From NCBI RefSeq assembly GCF_018446385.1, contig NC_056005.1, positions 95,897,171 to 95,961,170 on the forward strand: a DNA stretch of 64,000 bases, read 5' to 3'. Positions 1-9,979 of this stretch are shown piece by piece. Position 1 is the first letter of the stretch. Every line of letters starts with the position of its first letter. The notes beneath the pieces were generated by a model that was not told the DNA's origin, did not search any database, and saw only the letters and a program-made list of their open reading frames with translations. Both the position numbers and the translations under genes were made by a program. This DNA comes from Zingiber officinale. Taxonomy: Eukaryota; Streptophyta; Magnoliopsida; Zingiberales; Zingiberaceae.

Positions 1-705
1 GGTCTGTGGACCGATCCATCTATAGGCTGATCGGTCCACAGACCGATCAGGCCATAGCCTGATCGGTCCAGGCCTAGCCGTTGAGTCACAACGGCTAGAT
101 TTCTGTGTCTTCTTTGTCTTCTTCGCAGGTTCAGGTTATAAATCGAGGTTGAAGGCCTCTACAAAAAAAAAAAGGAACGGGGAACTTACTACTCTTGACT
201 GCGATCTGAGATTTACTGAGCTCTTCATTCCTGAAGCTTCGTGTGAGCTTCCCTCGGCTGGGTCTCTGATCAGCTGCTGTTGGCATCCGTGAAGTTGCTG
301 CTTCATCAACGGACCCCAATCAACGAGAAGGCAAGAAAAACTCGGTAGGGTGTTTTTACATTCATATTGCCCTTGGTTTCTTGCTTTATTTCTTGCACTC
401 CGATCTTGCTGTTGCAAAAGAAATTGTGGCGAGGTTTCTCCACCCAGAAGGAGTTTTTATTAGTCAGTTTTTCCGGAGTCTCATCCACCGACGGATTGAT
501 AGGATTCGTCCACCTTACGGACATGCCGAGGAGTAGGAGTATCATCTCCGAATCTCGTTATATCGTCGTGTTTGAGGTTTGATCTTCTCTGTTTTCGTTT
601 CTGCTTTTTATTTCCTCTGCGCTAACTCAAATTGTAGGAAGAAACGAGAATTTGGAGTCGACTATTCACACCCCCCCTCTCTAACCGCGACCGAGGATCC
701 TAACA
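1..705 (+). repeat. 5' LTR (3' part only)
   Basis: Aligns almost base for base with 4863-5590 of the downstream LTR, with a 17-base stretch near base 50 missing here. It ends in CTAACA directly before the primer-binding site. The TATAAAT seen in the other LTR reads TATAAATC here (about 137-144). Its upstream part lies outside the window. Confidence 0.9.
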
Positions 706-707
706 AG

Positions 708-720
708 TGGTATCAGAGCC
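708..720 (+). other. Primer-binding site, tRNA-iMet
   Basis: TGGTATCAGAGCC begins three bases after the LTR end and is complementary to the 3' end of plant initiator tRNA-Met, the usual primer of plant copia elements. Confidence 0.9.
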
Positions 721-767
721 AGGTTCCTCTTCATCGGATTAACACTCGGGGGAGCACAAGCTAGAGA

Positions 768-2180
768 ATGGATCGACTTGGAGAAGACGTCACGATTCCA
801 CCCTTCTACGATCGCGACGACTTCGCGTATTGGAAGGTAAGAATGAAGTATTTTCTTATGACTAACCTAGTAAATTGGAATTTTGTACAAGTAGGTTTTA
901 TTCCTCCGGTGGATAAAGAAGGAGAACCTCTCGAGAAGAAGAAGTGGACGAAGAAACAAATCCATCGATCCATAATCAACGACGAGGTAACGAAAATCTT
1001 TGAATTTTCATTACCTAATGATATCTTGTGTAAGATAGGTGGATACAACGATGCCAAGGAGTTGTGTAACAATTTGGCTAAGTTCCATGAGGAGAGCTCC
1101 AATTCAAGTCATGAAGAGGAGTCAAGTGAGCCAAGTAGCTCACATCATGGAGGTATGGAATTAGAAGTTGAGGGCTACTCAACATCTAAGGAAGAAGAGG
1201 AGGAGAGTCCTTCTTCAGGATTGGTGCAAGAAGAAGAAGCCTCTACCTCCGGAAGGGATGAAGAAGAGAGCTTATATCCATCCTCAACCCTAGGCAACTC
1301 AAGCAACTTAATTTCAAGTAAATTACATATAATGTGCTTTGAGTGTAGGGAATATGGGCATTACAAAAATAAATGTCCAAAGAGGATTAGGAAGACTCCA
1401 CCGGCGCCAAAGGTCAAGGAAGCCAGAGTCCCGATACGCAAGGGCAAGGAGCACGTGGTGTGCTTCCAATGCAAGCAAAGGGGACATTATAGGAGCCAAT
1501 GTCCGAGGGGGAGGCAACCTCACAAGGATAAGAGACCAAGCACATCTATGGGGGGAGCTAAGGCAAACCCTAAGGTATCCTTTAAGGCACATTCTTGCAA
1601 TTCTAATAAGACACATGCTAGCAGTTCTATTGCAATCGTCAATAATGATAAGCATGATAACCATAGAAACCAATACATGTGCTTAGGTGCCAAACATGTT
1701 AACCTAGATAGGAATCCCAAAACAACTAGACATATGTCTAGGAATACCTCAAAGAAAAAAGACAAATTAAAGCTTGAGGTATTAAAGAAGGAAAATCAAG
1801 TCTTGAAATCAAGACTTGACACTTTAGAAAAGGCTCTTAAGAATTTGGAAAAGTCGACTCTAAGGTCTAAGGGTCAAAAACCAAAGCCCAAGGACATGAG
1901 AGGTTTGGGTCACAAACCTAAGTTTCAAGTGGTCAAGCCCACTTATCATGATATTCCATTCGATTATGGAATAAGACCTAGGGCTAGGAAGACCATCACC
2001 AAGGTCACAAGGGGAGTCACCCCTAGAGTTGATATTGATGAGTCCCAAATGACCAAGGCTTTAAAGCCTAGGAGGGTCATTAGGAGGGTTGCTAGGGAAG
2101 TCATCCCTAGTGAATATTTAGTGAATCCAATGAGCTCAAATAGGTATTGGGTTCCTATGAGCGTGATTCCATCGCGCTAG
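768..2180 (+). CDS. gag: Copia Gag protein with two zinc knuckles (retrotransposon)
   Basis: The 470-residue ORF starts with the first ATG after the primer site. Residues 1-110 resemble the copia Gag N-terminal region (DUF4219/UBN2 style; a YWKVRMKYFL segment near residue 22). An acidic, serine-rich stretch follows at about 112-175. Two CX2CX4HX4C knuckles lie at about 190-203 and 232-245 and would bind RNA in the virus-like particle. A lysine/leucine heptad stretch at about 330-363 looks like a coiled coil. The C-terminus ends with a YWVP motif that in full elements lies near the Gag-Pol junction, and then a stop. The frame is open throughout, so this Gag may still be produced; the element would need Pol from elsewhere. 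Confidence 0.85.
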   Translation: MDRLGEDVTIPPFYDRDDFAYWKVRMKYFLMTNLVNWNFVQVGFIPPVDKEGEPLEKKKWTKKQIHRSIINDEVTKIFEFSLPNDILCKIGGYNDAKELCNNLAKFHEESSNSSHEEESSEPSSSHHGGMELEVEGYSTSKEEEEESPSSGLVQEEEASTSGRDEEESLYPSSTLGNSSNLISSKLHIMCFECREYGHYKNKCPKRIRKTPPAPKVKEARVPIRKGKEHVVCFQCKQRGHYRSQCPRGRQPHKDKRPSTSMGGAKANPKVSFKAHSCNSNKTHASSSIAIVNNDKHDNHRNQYMCLGAKHVNLDRNPKTTRHMSRNTSKKKDKLKLEVLKKENQVLKSRLDTLEKALKNLEKSTLRSKGQKPKPKDMRGLGHKPKFQVVKPTYHDIPFDYGIRPRARKTITKVTRGVTPRVDIDESQMTKALKPRRVIRRVAREVIPSEYLVNPMSSNRYWVPMSVIPSR

Positions 2181-3875
2181 ATGGGTTAGGATGTGCCAAC
2201 CTTAATTGGATAGGTAGTTAATCTAATCATAGTAAAAGGTGACATTTTAGGAATTTTCAAGGTGTAATCAAGCCTTGAAAATGAAATTAAAAATTATTCC
2301 TAAGGTGATTAGGATGTGCCAACCACATTTGAGGAAGTTTTCTATGGTCCATCTAATTGGCACATAGTGATCTAAAAATCTTTAGTATATGACTTTAGGT
2401 CTATTACACTTGGGAATATAGAATTTATGGCAAAATGATAAAAAATTATCAAAAATGGCAACTAAGGCTAGAATTAGGTACTTTCTATACCTTTATATGT
2501 TATTTGCCATATATTGTTTGTCATATGTCATGTCATGACATCATATTTAATTTATTATCATTTGAAATGTCATGATAATGCTTAGGTTAGTTATATGTCA
2601 TGTCTTATTTAAGTTTCATACTTTATGTCATGACATCATTCCACTTATGATATTGTTGTATGTCATGTCATCATCTCTTGCATTTATGATCAATTAACTT
2701 GGTTTAAGGATAAAAACACAATTTGATATGGAGATCAAATTGTTGTTTAGAAAGTGCATGAGGACTTAGCTTAAGATGACCTAAACTCATATCTCACATC
2801 AAAATTGACTTGGATATGTTTGATACACCTTAGTTGTGTCTGAGATATTAGGATTATGAGTTAGGATCAAGGTGCATAGTTCTTGTACCTAGATGAGCCT
2901 AATTCGAAATTAAGGATCATAGGGAAAACTTGCGTACAAGTCATGTACATTTAGCCCTAAGATTGTGGTCCTAAATTGAATGGTTTAAGATCATTTCAAA
3001 ATTGATTTGAAAAACCTTGATGAAGCTTTTCTAGTGATAGCATTCATCATTGAGCAAGTTGATACAAAGATAGATTAACCTTGAGCTATTTCAAAGTCTT
3101 TCGAACTTTGTATCAAGATTTAAAAATGGAAGTTATTTTCATAGAAAAATATTTTTCCATGATAATATATGTTATGAGGAATGTATCCTCAAAATTTTAC
3201 AATTTTTAGAATTTTTCGTGATTTTTTTAGGGGTTTCTGAATTTCGGAAGAAAAATCAGAAATCCTTATCAGAGAGTTGTGGACCGATCAGAGAAGATCC
3301 TGATCGGTCCAAGGAAGTCTGGATCGGTCACTGGACCGATCCAGGGTAGTGTGGATCGGTCTGTTGACCGATCCAGTGAAGTTTTGATCGATCTGGTGAC
3401 CAATCAGAGCGTGCCAAAATACTGATTTTCGACTGTTGTCTGAAATTTCAGCTATGGAAGTTAGTGTTTTAGATTTCTGAAGGGTTGAAACTCTCCAAGA
3501 CATTGTTGGTGCAATGGAGTTGACCTTTAGGGGGAGCTTTACCTATTGGTCAAGGGGGAGTTGACTTTTAGGGGGAGTTTTTACTCGTCAAGATTTCTGA
3601 GGATGAGTGATATAGGATTATCACTAAGGGTTTCAAGGGGGAGAGTGTTGTCTTTAGTATCAAGGGGGAAATTAAGGGTTTCAATGAAAGGTATGAGACT
3701 TTCATAATGAAGAAACTCTTGACCTTGATTCACTCTTTTTGATGTATGTCAAAAAGGGGGAGAATGTCTAGAGAGTGTTCAGAGAATGCTGAAGAACTAT
3801 TGGAAAACCTAAGTTAGGTTATCGGGTTAACCTAACTTGATTATGGTTTTTGTCAAACATCAAAAAGGGGGAGAT
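2181..3875 (+). other. Non-coding internal region with repeated polypurine tracts
   Basis: No ORF with recognisable Pol similarity is present. At 2500-2680 the motif ATGTCATGACAT and its halves recur. At 3280-3410 there are several GATCGGTC/GACCGATC palindromes like those in the LTR. From 3528 to 3875 GGGGGAG-type tracts recur (about 3529, 3548, 3570, 3637, 3663, 3758 and 3866). The last one abuts the 3' LTR and is the likely functional polypurine tract. Confidence 0.75.
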
Positions 3876-4169
3876 CGTTGGTGCAACCTTAGGTCAAGGT
3901 TGACCTGGATGACCCGACTCGAGTTGACTGGAGTTGTATTTTGATGTTTGACAAGAATAGAAAAGTTGTATTTTGATGTTTGACAAGAATACAAACTTGG
4001 GAGATTGTGGGTGCAACCTTTGGTCAAGGTTGACCTGGTTGACCCGACTTGAGTTGACCTGATTCGACAAAAGTCCAAGTATGGAGACTTGGCACGGAAA
4101 AGTCCAAGCAGGGAGCTTGGCACGGGAAAAAGTCCAAGCATGGAATCTTGGCACATGAGGTCAAAGAGG

Positions 4170-4620
4170 GCTAGGGAGTTCGTTCACTGGACCGGACAAA
4201 GTCGGAGAGGGCTCGGTAGCTCATTCTCCGGACTAGGTCAGAGAGGGCTCGGTAGCTCGTTCACTGGACCGGACGAAGTCGGAGAGGGCTCGGTAGCTCG
4301 TTCTCCGGACTAGGTCAGAGAGGGCTCGGTAGCTCGTTCACTGGACCGGACGAAGTCGGAGAGGGCTTGGTAGCTCGTTCTCTGGACCAGACGAAGTCGG
4401 AGAGGGCTCGCTCGGTAGCGCGTTCTCTGGACCGGACGAAGTCGGAGAGGGCTCGGTAGCTCGTTCTCCGAGGTCTGAGAGGGCTCGGTAGCTCGTTCTC
4501 CGGACTAGGTCAGAGAGGGCTCGGTAGCTCGTTCTCTGGACCGGACGAAGTCGGAGAGGGCTCGGTAGCTCGTTCTCCGGACTAGGTCAGAGAGGGCTCG
4601 GTAGCTCGTTCTCTAGACTA
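4170..4620 (+). repeat. LTR minisatellite, about 38-39 bp unit, ~11 copies
   Basis: GGGCTCGGTAGCTCGTTC recurs about every 38-40 bases, alternating with CCGGACTAGGTCAGAGA and TGGACCGGACGAAGTCGGAGA type linkers. The copies differ by point changes and small gaps, and the array sits in the upstream half of the LTR. Confidence 0.85.
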
Positions 4621-4674
4621 GAAAGGCTTTAGGGTTTAGGACTGGGAAGCGCCAAACCTACCTTACATAGGCAT

Positions 4675-4965
4675 TGGATCGGTCTGTTGAACGATCCAGT
4701 AATAATATGGATATCTGATCGGTCAACAGATCGATCCAGTGATACTGTGGTTATCTGATCGGTCTGGTGACCGATCAGTAACCAAACAGTAGTTCACTGT
4801 AAGTTATCTAATCGATCTGTAGACCGATCAGGAAGCGATGGGATTCAGAAAACAATAGGGGGATCGGTCTGTGGACCGATCCATCTATAGGCTGATCGGT
4901 CCACAGACCGATCAGGGATATCCTGGACCGATCAGGCCATAGCCTGATCGGTCCAGGCCTAGCCG
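4675..4965 (+). promoter_or_regulatory. Palindrome array GATCGGTC(N)GACCGATC upstream of LTR TATA box
   Basis: At least four pairs of GATCGGTC with GACCGATC are separated by 4-10 bases, for example at 4861-4880 and 4892-4911, with single halves between. The array ends about 55 bases before the TATAAAT at 5022. A transcriptional role is inferred from position only. Confidence 0.65.
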
Positions 4966-5021
4966 TTGAGTCACAACGGCTAGATTTTTGTGTCTTCTTT
5001 GTCTTCTTCGCAGGTTCAGGT

Positions 5022-5028
5022 TATAAAT
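5022..5028 (+). promoter_or_regulatory. LTR TATA box
   Basis: TATAAAT lies mid-LTR, after the palindrome array and before a conserved leader that contains an A-tract. This is the expected place for the retrotransposon promoter. Confidence 0.6.
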
Positions 5029-5590
5029 AGAGGTTGAAGGCCTCTACAAAAAAAAAAAGGAACGGGGAACTTACTACTCTTGACTGCGATCTGAGCTTTG
5101 CTGAGCTCTTCATTCCTGAAGCTTCATGTGATCTTCCCTCGGCTGGGTCTCTGATCAGCTGCTGTTGGCATCCGTGAAGTTGCTGCTTCATCAACGGACC
5201 CCAGTCGACGAGAAGGCAAGCAAAACTCGGTAGGGTGTTTTTACATTCATATTGCCCTTGGTTTCTTGCTTTATTTCTTGCACTCCGATCTTGCTGTTGC
5301 AAAATAAATTGTGGCGAGGTTTCTCCACCTAGAAGGAGTTTTTATTAGCTGGTTTTTCCGAGGTCTCATCCACCGATGGATTGATAGGATTCGTCCACCT
5401 TACGGACACGCCGAGGAGTAGGAGTATCATCTCCGAACCTCGTTATATCGTCGTGTTTGAGGTTTGATTTTCTCCGTTTTCGTTTCTGCTTTTTATTTCC
5501 TCTACGCTAACTCAAATTGTAGGAAGAAACGAGAATTTGGAGTCGGCTATTCACACCCCCCCTCTCTAGCCGCGACCGAGGATCCTAACA

Positions 5591-6023
5591 ATCTTTGCCA
5601 TCCAGAATAGGGCTCACCCGAACCCAACTTCTGATCTTCTCAAATAGGCTTCCCTCCGGCTTCTCGTCCCTCGAAATCGCCGCGTGCTTCCTTCTCATCC
5701 ACCAGCGTACTCATCCGCTGTCTTCGTCCCTCGGTCGCACCCGTACCGACCTTCTCGCTAGCTGCATCTCTTGCTCCCCGACCAATCTTCTGCTCCGGCT
5801 TCTCGTCCCTCGGAACCACCGCACGCTTCCTTCTCGTCCGTCGGTGTACTCTTCCGCAGCGCGTCGTCCCTCGGACGCACCGCATGCCGTCATTCTCGCT
5901 AGCTGCGTCTTCCGCTCGAGTACTTGTGCTCCTAAGCTCCTGCACACTTAGACACAAGGTTAGAAACACACAAGACCTAACTTAATTTGTTGATCACACC
6001 AAAACAACTTTGGGGTTCCAACA
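5591..6023 (-). repeat. 3' LTR fragment
   Basis: Matches 8033-8465 of the other LTR with scattered substitutions. It ends (plus-strand view) in GGTTCCAACA next to the minus-strand polypurine tract. Confidence 0.85.
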
Positions 6024-6929
6024 ATCTTCCCCTTTTTGATGTGATCAACCCAAGTTAAGCTAGGGTTAAAATAGACATGAAAATTAAACAATTTATATTT
6101 CAATAACGTGCAACAAGATAGAAAAAATTAAATTTCAAAAAAAAAATAATTTTCAATGTTTACCTCCCCCTAGACTTATACTTTTTCTTCTCTCTCTTTG
6201 ATCACATAAAAAATTGGGGTTGCAAGAAAAATCTAAGGGTTGACACTTAGAAAAATTATAAAATTCTATTTCAATGATTTTCTGGAAAAAATATTTCCAA
6301 GTCAAGGAAAAAATTTCTAAGTCAAAAAAATAACTTTTGAAAAATTTCTAAGTTTTCGCCATAAAAAAAATCTTTCTAAGCCCAAAACTTTATGCAAGAA
6401 AATTTAAGAAAATTGATAACATTAAAAAATATTTTCTATGCATTTATTTATTTTATTCTAATGCTTTTATCAAAAAGTTTTAAATTTCCATTTTAATTTA
6501 TCATAATTTCTTAAATTTGAAGCAAGAAAATTTGAATATGTAAAAATTTGTATAAATTGTAACATGTCATTTTCTATTGTATTTTGAATTCCTAATTCGC
6601 AAAAATATTTTGATAGTATAAATTCTAGCTTAATAAAATTTTTCGACAATATAATTTGTAAAAATTCTTTCGGCAATGTCTTTACTTTGAAAAATTCTTT
6701 CAGAAAAATATTTTCTAATTTACATAATTCATTCGACAAAATATTTTGTAATTCACAAGAATTTTTTGACAACAAAAATTCTGATTTACAAAAATCTTTT
6801 GATGATTCTTTTGACAGTAGATTTCTTAATCCGAAAAACTTTTTCGACGATTCAATTTCTAATTCGTAAAAATCTTCAGGCAACTTTTCAATTGTTTTAA
6901 TCAATTATTCAGAAGGTAGAGGTCATACC

Positions 6930-7325
6930 TTACTTACCTCGTCGACCGTTGGTTCTCCCCTGTTGAATTGCTTTCTTCCGAAGATTCTCCCCTTCATCGA
7001 TGCTCAGTGAAGAAGGGTTTTCTGTGTCCTCGAGATGTACTTCGGCTGTTGCGGCACTTATCTCGGTTTCGGACTCTTCAGATGATGGATCGGTGTTGGA
7101 TTTAGCCTCGGCTTGTTCTTCGTAGAGTTTCAAGAACTTTTCAAAATGTTCTTTCGCGCTTTTGTGTTCTCTGACTCTGTCGAAATCTTCATGTAGTATT
7201 GCGCTTAGAATGTGAAACTCTGCCCGAGCGTTTGCCATAGACTCGTCACGTTGCTTCTCGGTCCAGAGGCGTATGTCGATTTTTTCTCCGTTCGTGTTCT
7301 TCGGTGCTTCATAACCAAATTTCAT
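6930..7325 (-). pseudogene. gag: Copia Gag N-terminal remnant
   Basis: A 131-residue frame starts at MKFGYEAPKNT. The RLWTEKQRDESMANARAEFH stretch, the LHEDFDRVREHKSAKEHFEK-like segment and the KFLKLYEEQ helix follow the UBN2-type Gag pattern of copia elements. An acidic tail follows. No zinc knuckle is present. The next frame downstream (6470-6904) is low-complexity K/F/L/S sequence, which I do not regard as a protein. Called a remnant because the family core is truncated at both ends. Confidence 0.6.
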
Positions 7326-7476
7326 TATTGAAAAAAAATACCAGAATCAGAGTTTAGATATACCTCCATTTGTTGCTTCCATAAAGAGAGCTCCCCCTAG
7401 AATGCTGGTGGGTAGTCGCTAGCTCCGGCCATCGTTTTGTTGCTTCAGACGACGGTTAGTCCTTCTGAGGTGTCTC

Positions 7477-7489
7477 GGCTCTAATACCA
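7477..7489 (-). other. Primer-binding site, tRNA-iMet (one mismatch)
   Basis: The minus strand reads TGGTATTAGAGCC two bases after the LTR end at 7492; it differs from TGGTATCAGAGCC by one C-to-T change. Confidence 0.8.
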
Positions 7490-7491
7490 CT

Positions 7492-8465
7492 TGTAGGATC
7501 GTTGTGGCTGACTAGGAGGGGGGGTTGTTGGATAGTCTTGTAAACACAAAAACAAATAACCCTTTCTTGAACTCTTTAAGCTAACACTTGCATAAATAAA
7601 GCAAAGTAGTAAATTAAAAACATAAAGAACGAGGCACAAGATATTTACTTGGTTACAACCGATATGATTGTTAATCCAAGGAAGTTGAAAGCACTAGAAT
7701 ACTACTTCAGGTGGAGAAGCCTCTTACAACGTTGACGCGCAGAAACAGAAGCTCAACTACAACTCTAGAGTACACAAGCGTTGAAATTAATTACTTGGAG
7801 TTCATTGAAAAGCTTCTGGACTAAGGCTATATTTATAGCCTTGGTCGGGGCGCCCCGAAGGGTTTCGGGCGTCCTGGGGAGGATAAACTTTATCTCCCAA
7901 CGATCAGATCGAGTCAAATCTTGATCCTGGTCAAAAGTCGGGTCCGGGCGCCCGGAAGCATTCCGAGACCTCTTCTCTAGTTCAGTCACACCTCGGTCCG
8001 GGTCTTCTGCTCCGGATCCGCTCTCTTGGGTGATCTCTGCCATCCAGAATAGGGCTCACCCGAACCCAACTTCCGATCTTCTCGAGCAGGCTTCCCTCTG
8101 GCTTCTCGTCCCTCGGAATCGTCGCGTGCTTCATTCTCGTCCACCAGCGTACTCATCCGCAGTCTTCGTCCCTCGGCTCACCTCGTGCCGACCTTCTCGC
8201 TAGCTGCATCTCTTGCTCCCAGAGCAATCTTCCGCTCCGGCTTCTCGTTCCTCGGAACCACCGCACGCTTCCTTCTTGTCCGCCAGTGTACTCTTCCGCA
8301 ACGCCTCGTCCCTCCGACGCACCGCGTGCCGTCCTTCTCGCTAGCTACGTCTTCCGCTCGAGTACCTGTGCTCCTAAGCTCTTGCACACTTAGACACAAG
8401 GTTAGAAACACACAGAACCTAACTTAACTTGTTGATCACACCAAAACAACCTTGGGGTTCCAACA
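7492..8465 (-). repeat. 5' LTR with GGGCGCCC palindromes before its TATA box
   Basis: 974 bases; the minus strand starts TGTTGGAACC and ends GATCCTACA. On the minus strand, GGGCGCCCGG/GGGGCGCCCC palindromes (about 7843-7955) stand immediately upstream of TATAAATATAG (about 7826-7838). Confidence 0.8.
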
Positions 8466-8870
8466 CAATCGACTGGTATCCAGTCGTTGGGTTGCAATGG
8501 TAAAATTTTCACAGAGGTCAATCGACTGGTGACTTTAGCAGTCGACTGGTAACGAAAAATAGCTTAGGTGTTTCCCCTCAGATTTTATATAATGAGCTTG
8601 GGATGACTGACTTGGGTGACGAAATTAAAGGTGGTTAATCCCCTAATTAGAGTCTCCAAAACTATCATTGCAATCCAAGATCTTGATCGAGTTTGTGGCG
8701 AGATTTCTCAATCGATAGGGAGGATTGTTATAGTCAGAGTTTCGGGGATTGATCCACTAACGGATTGAGGGATCGTCCACCTTATGAACAGGAGGAGATA
8801 TATCACGGACGACTACTAGCTTTTGGAATAACGACTAGCACATAAGGGAGGTATTTATTCCGATTTTACT
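8466..8870 (+). repeat. Partial LTR of a third copia family
   Basis: Begins with CAATCGACTGG/CCAGTCG palindromes (8468-8556), then a TTTATATAAT TATA-like site (8584-8593), then a leader that aligns with the first element's LTR (GTGGCGAGATTTCTC; a CGGATTGAGGGATCGTCCACCTTA block). No second LTR, primer site or gag is visible, so it is a truncated fragment. Confidence 0.65.
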
Positions 8871-9479
8871 GAGATTTGAACTCCAGACCTCATGATGGTA
8901 ACACTTCGTACACTAGTCATTAGATCATCCCAAAGGTACTACTTTTACTTTTATAAGGAATTTATTAAGAAGGTGGATCAGGAACTTTTTCCCATGTTAC
9001 CTATTTAAATTTGTATTCAAATATATATTAATTTATAAAATTTTAATTATTTTTAATATGTTAAAAAAATATAATTTAATGTCGCTAATTTTTAAGCACA
9101 ATAATACTATTGTTATTTAAGCTTATAAGAAGCTAAATACAACTCGATCTCAATCTTTAATAAATAAATTTAAATAAAATAAATACATAAATTTAAACAC
9201 ATTCCTAATCTCTTTTTGTAATTTCTTTTGCATATCTCATCTTAGTATTGATCAGTCCAACACTCAAACTTTCACTCGTCTACCACTTTATTCGAAAGCC
9301 TTATGTTTTATCCAAGTTTACAATTTTAAGCTTGGACAGGTATAGATGAGTTGGTACTAGAAGATAGATTTATAGTAAGATTTGAGTTCCTAAAGCTCAT
9401 TCTATTAGGCAATAAATTTCTTTCACCTAGAGTTGACTGATTTTAGGACGGATAATACAGTAAAGATCTTATGGTCCAT
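8871..9479. other. AT-rich intergenic DNA, no gene seen
   Basis: No coding frame, splice pattern or recognised repeat was identified. It ends at the target duplication of the hAT element. Confidence 0.5.
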
Positions 9480-9979
9480 AAATTACACAGTGCCGAACCT
9501 GTGATTTTGGGGCTTGAGGCGAGCACAAAAAAATGGTGCCCTTAAAGTCACAAGTCACAAGTCACCGATCTTAAGAAGCAGGAGAAGAGATGATCAAGAA
9601 CAGTGCGAGCGATTAAGTAACTGCAACTCAGATCACACCACTGGAATCTTTAAATTTGATTGGCGCAAACTGCGGGGGAGGACAAGCCGTCAAGGTGAGC
9701 GGAAGATGAATCAGCCGTCGTTGAGTCGCCGATGGAAACAGGAACAGTGACGTAAGTCACAAAGGTAGAGCTGATGACAAAACGACGAAGTTCTGCTGCC
9801 GTTTGGCCAAGGGGCGAACTGATATGCGGAGAGGAGGAGAAGCAACAGCCGACAGCGTTTAGGGTAAGCCGGCAAAGAAATTAAAAATTAAATTAAATTA
9901 AAACAAGCCGGCAAGGAAATTAAAAATAAAATTAAATTAAAATAACAACAGGACGTTTTTTTTTTAAATTCGTAGACTA

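Larger units (their letters stand above)
1..5590 (+). mobile_element. Gag-only Sirevirus-like Ty1/copia retrotransposon, 5' end outside window
   Basis: Two copies of the same LTR bracket this region: 1-705 (left part cut by the window edge) and about 3876-5590. A tRNA-iMet primer site follows the first LTR, a single gag ORF lies at 768-2180, and polypurine tracts of the AAAAAGGGGGAGA type precede the second LTR. No protease, integrase, reverse transcriptase or RNase H can be found in the roughly 1.7 kb between gag and the 3' LTR, so the copy is non-autonomous. Several GGGGGAG tracts in the 3' internal region and palindromes in the LTR are known hallmarks of Sireviruses; the lineage assignment is inferred from these. 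Confidence 0.85.
3876..5590 (+). repeat. 3' LTR of the gag-only copia element
   Basis: Starts after AAAAAGGGGGAGAT with CGTTGGTGCAACC (the first base of the expected TGTTGG is changed) and ends in CTAACA at 5590, matching the 5' LTR end. A near-copy of the start occurs again near 4007, showing an internal duplication. In order it holds short repeats with inverted halves (4075-4160), a minisatellite (4170-4620), palindromes (4675-4965), a TATA box (5022) and a 5' leader-like region. Confidence 0.8.
5591..8465 (-). mobile_element. Non-autonomous Ty1/copia element, minus strand, interrupted on the left
   Basis: Complete 5' LTR at 7492-8465; 3' LTR fragment at 5591-6023. Both share the GGTTCCAACA terminus, and the internal copies match from the CCATCCAGAATAGGG block onward. 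The primer site TGGTATTAGAGCC (minus, 7477-7489) and a polypurine tract AAAAAGGGGAAGAT (minus, just right of 6023) fit the orientation. The interior holds only a gag remnant and AT-rich sequence. The 3' LTR is cut exactly where the preceding copia element ends, so that element inserted into it and the missing ~540 bases should lie left of the window. Confidence 0.8.

Noticed and set aside
6470..6904. 144-residue minus-strand ORF
   Set aside because: Periodic K/F/L/S translation of AT-rich DNA; looks like repeat, not protein.
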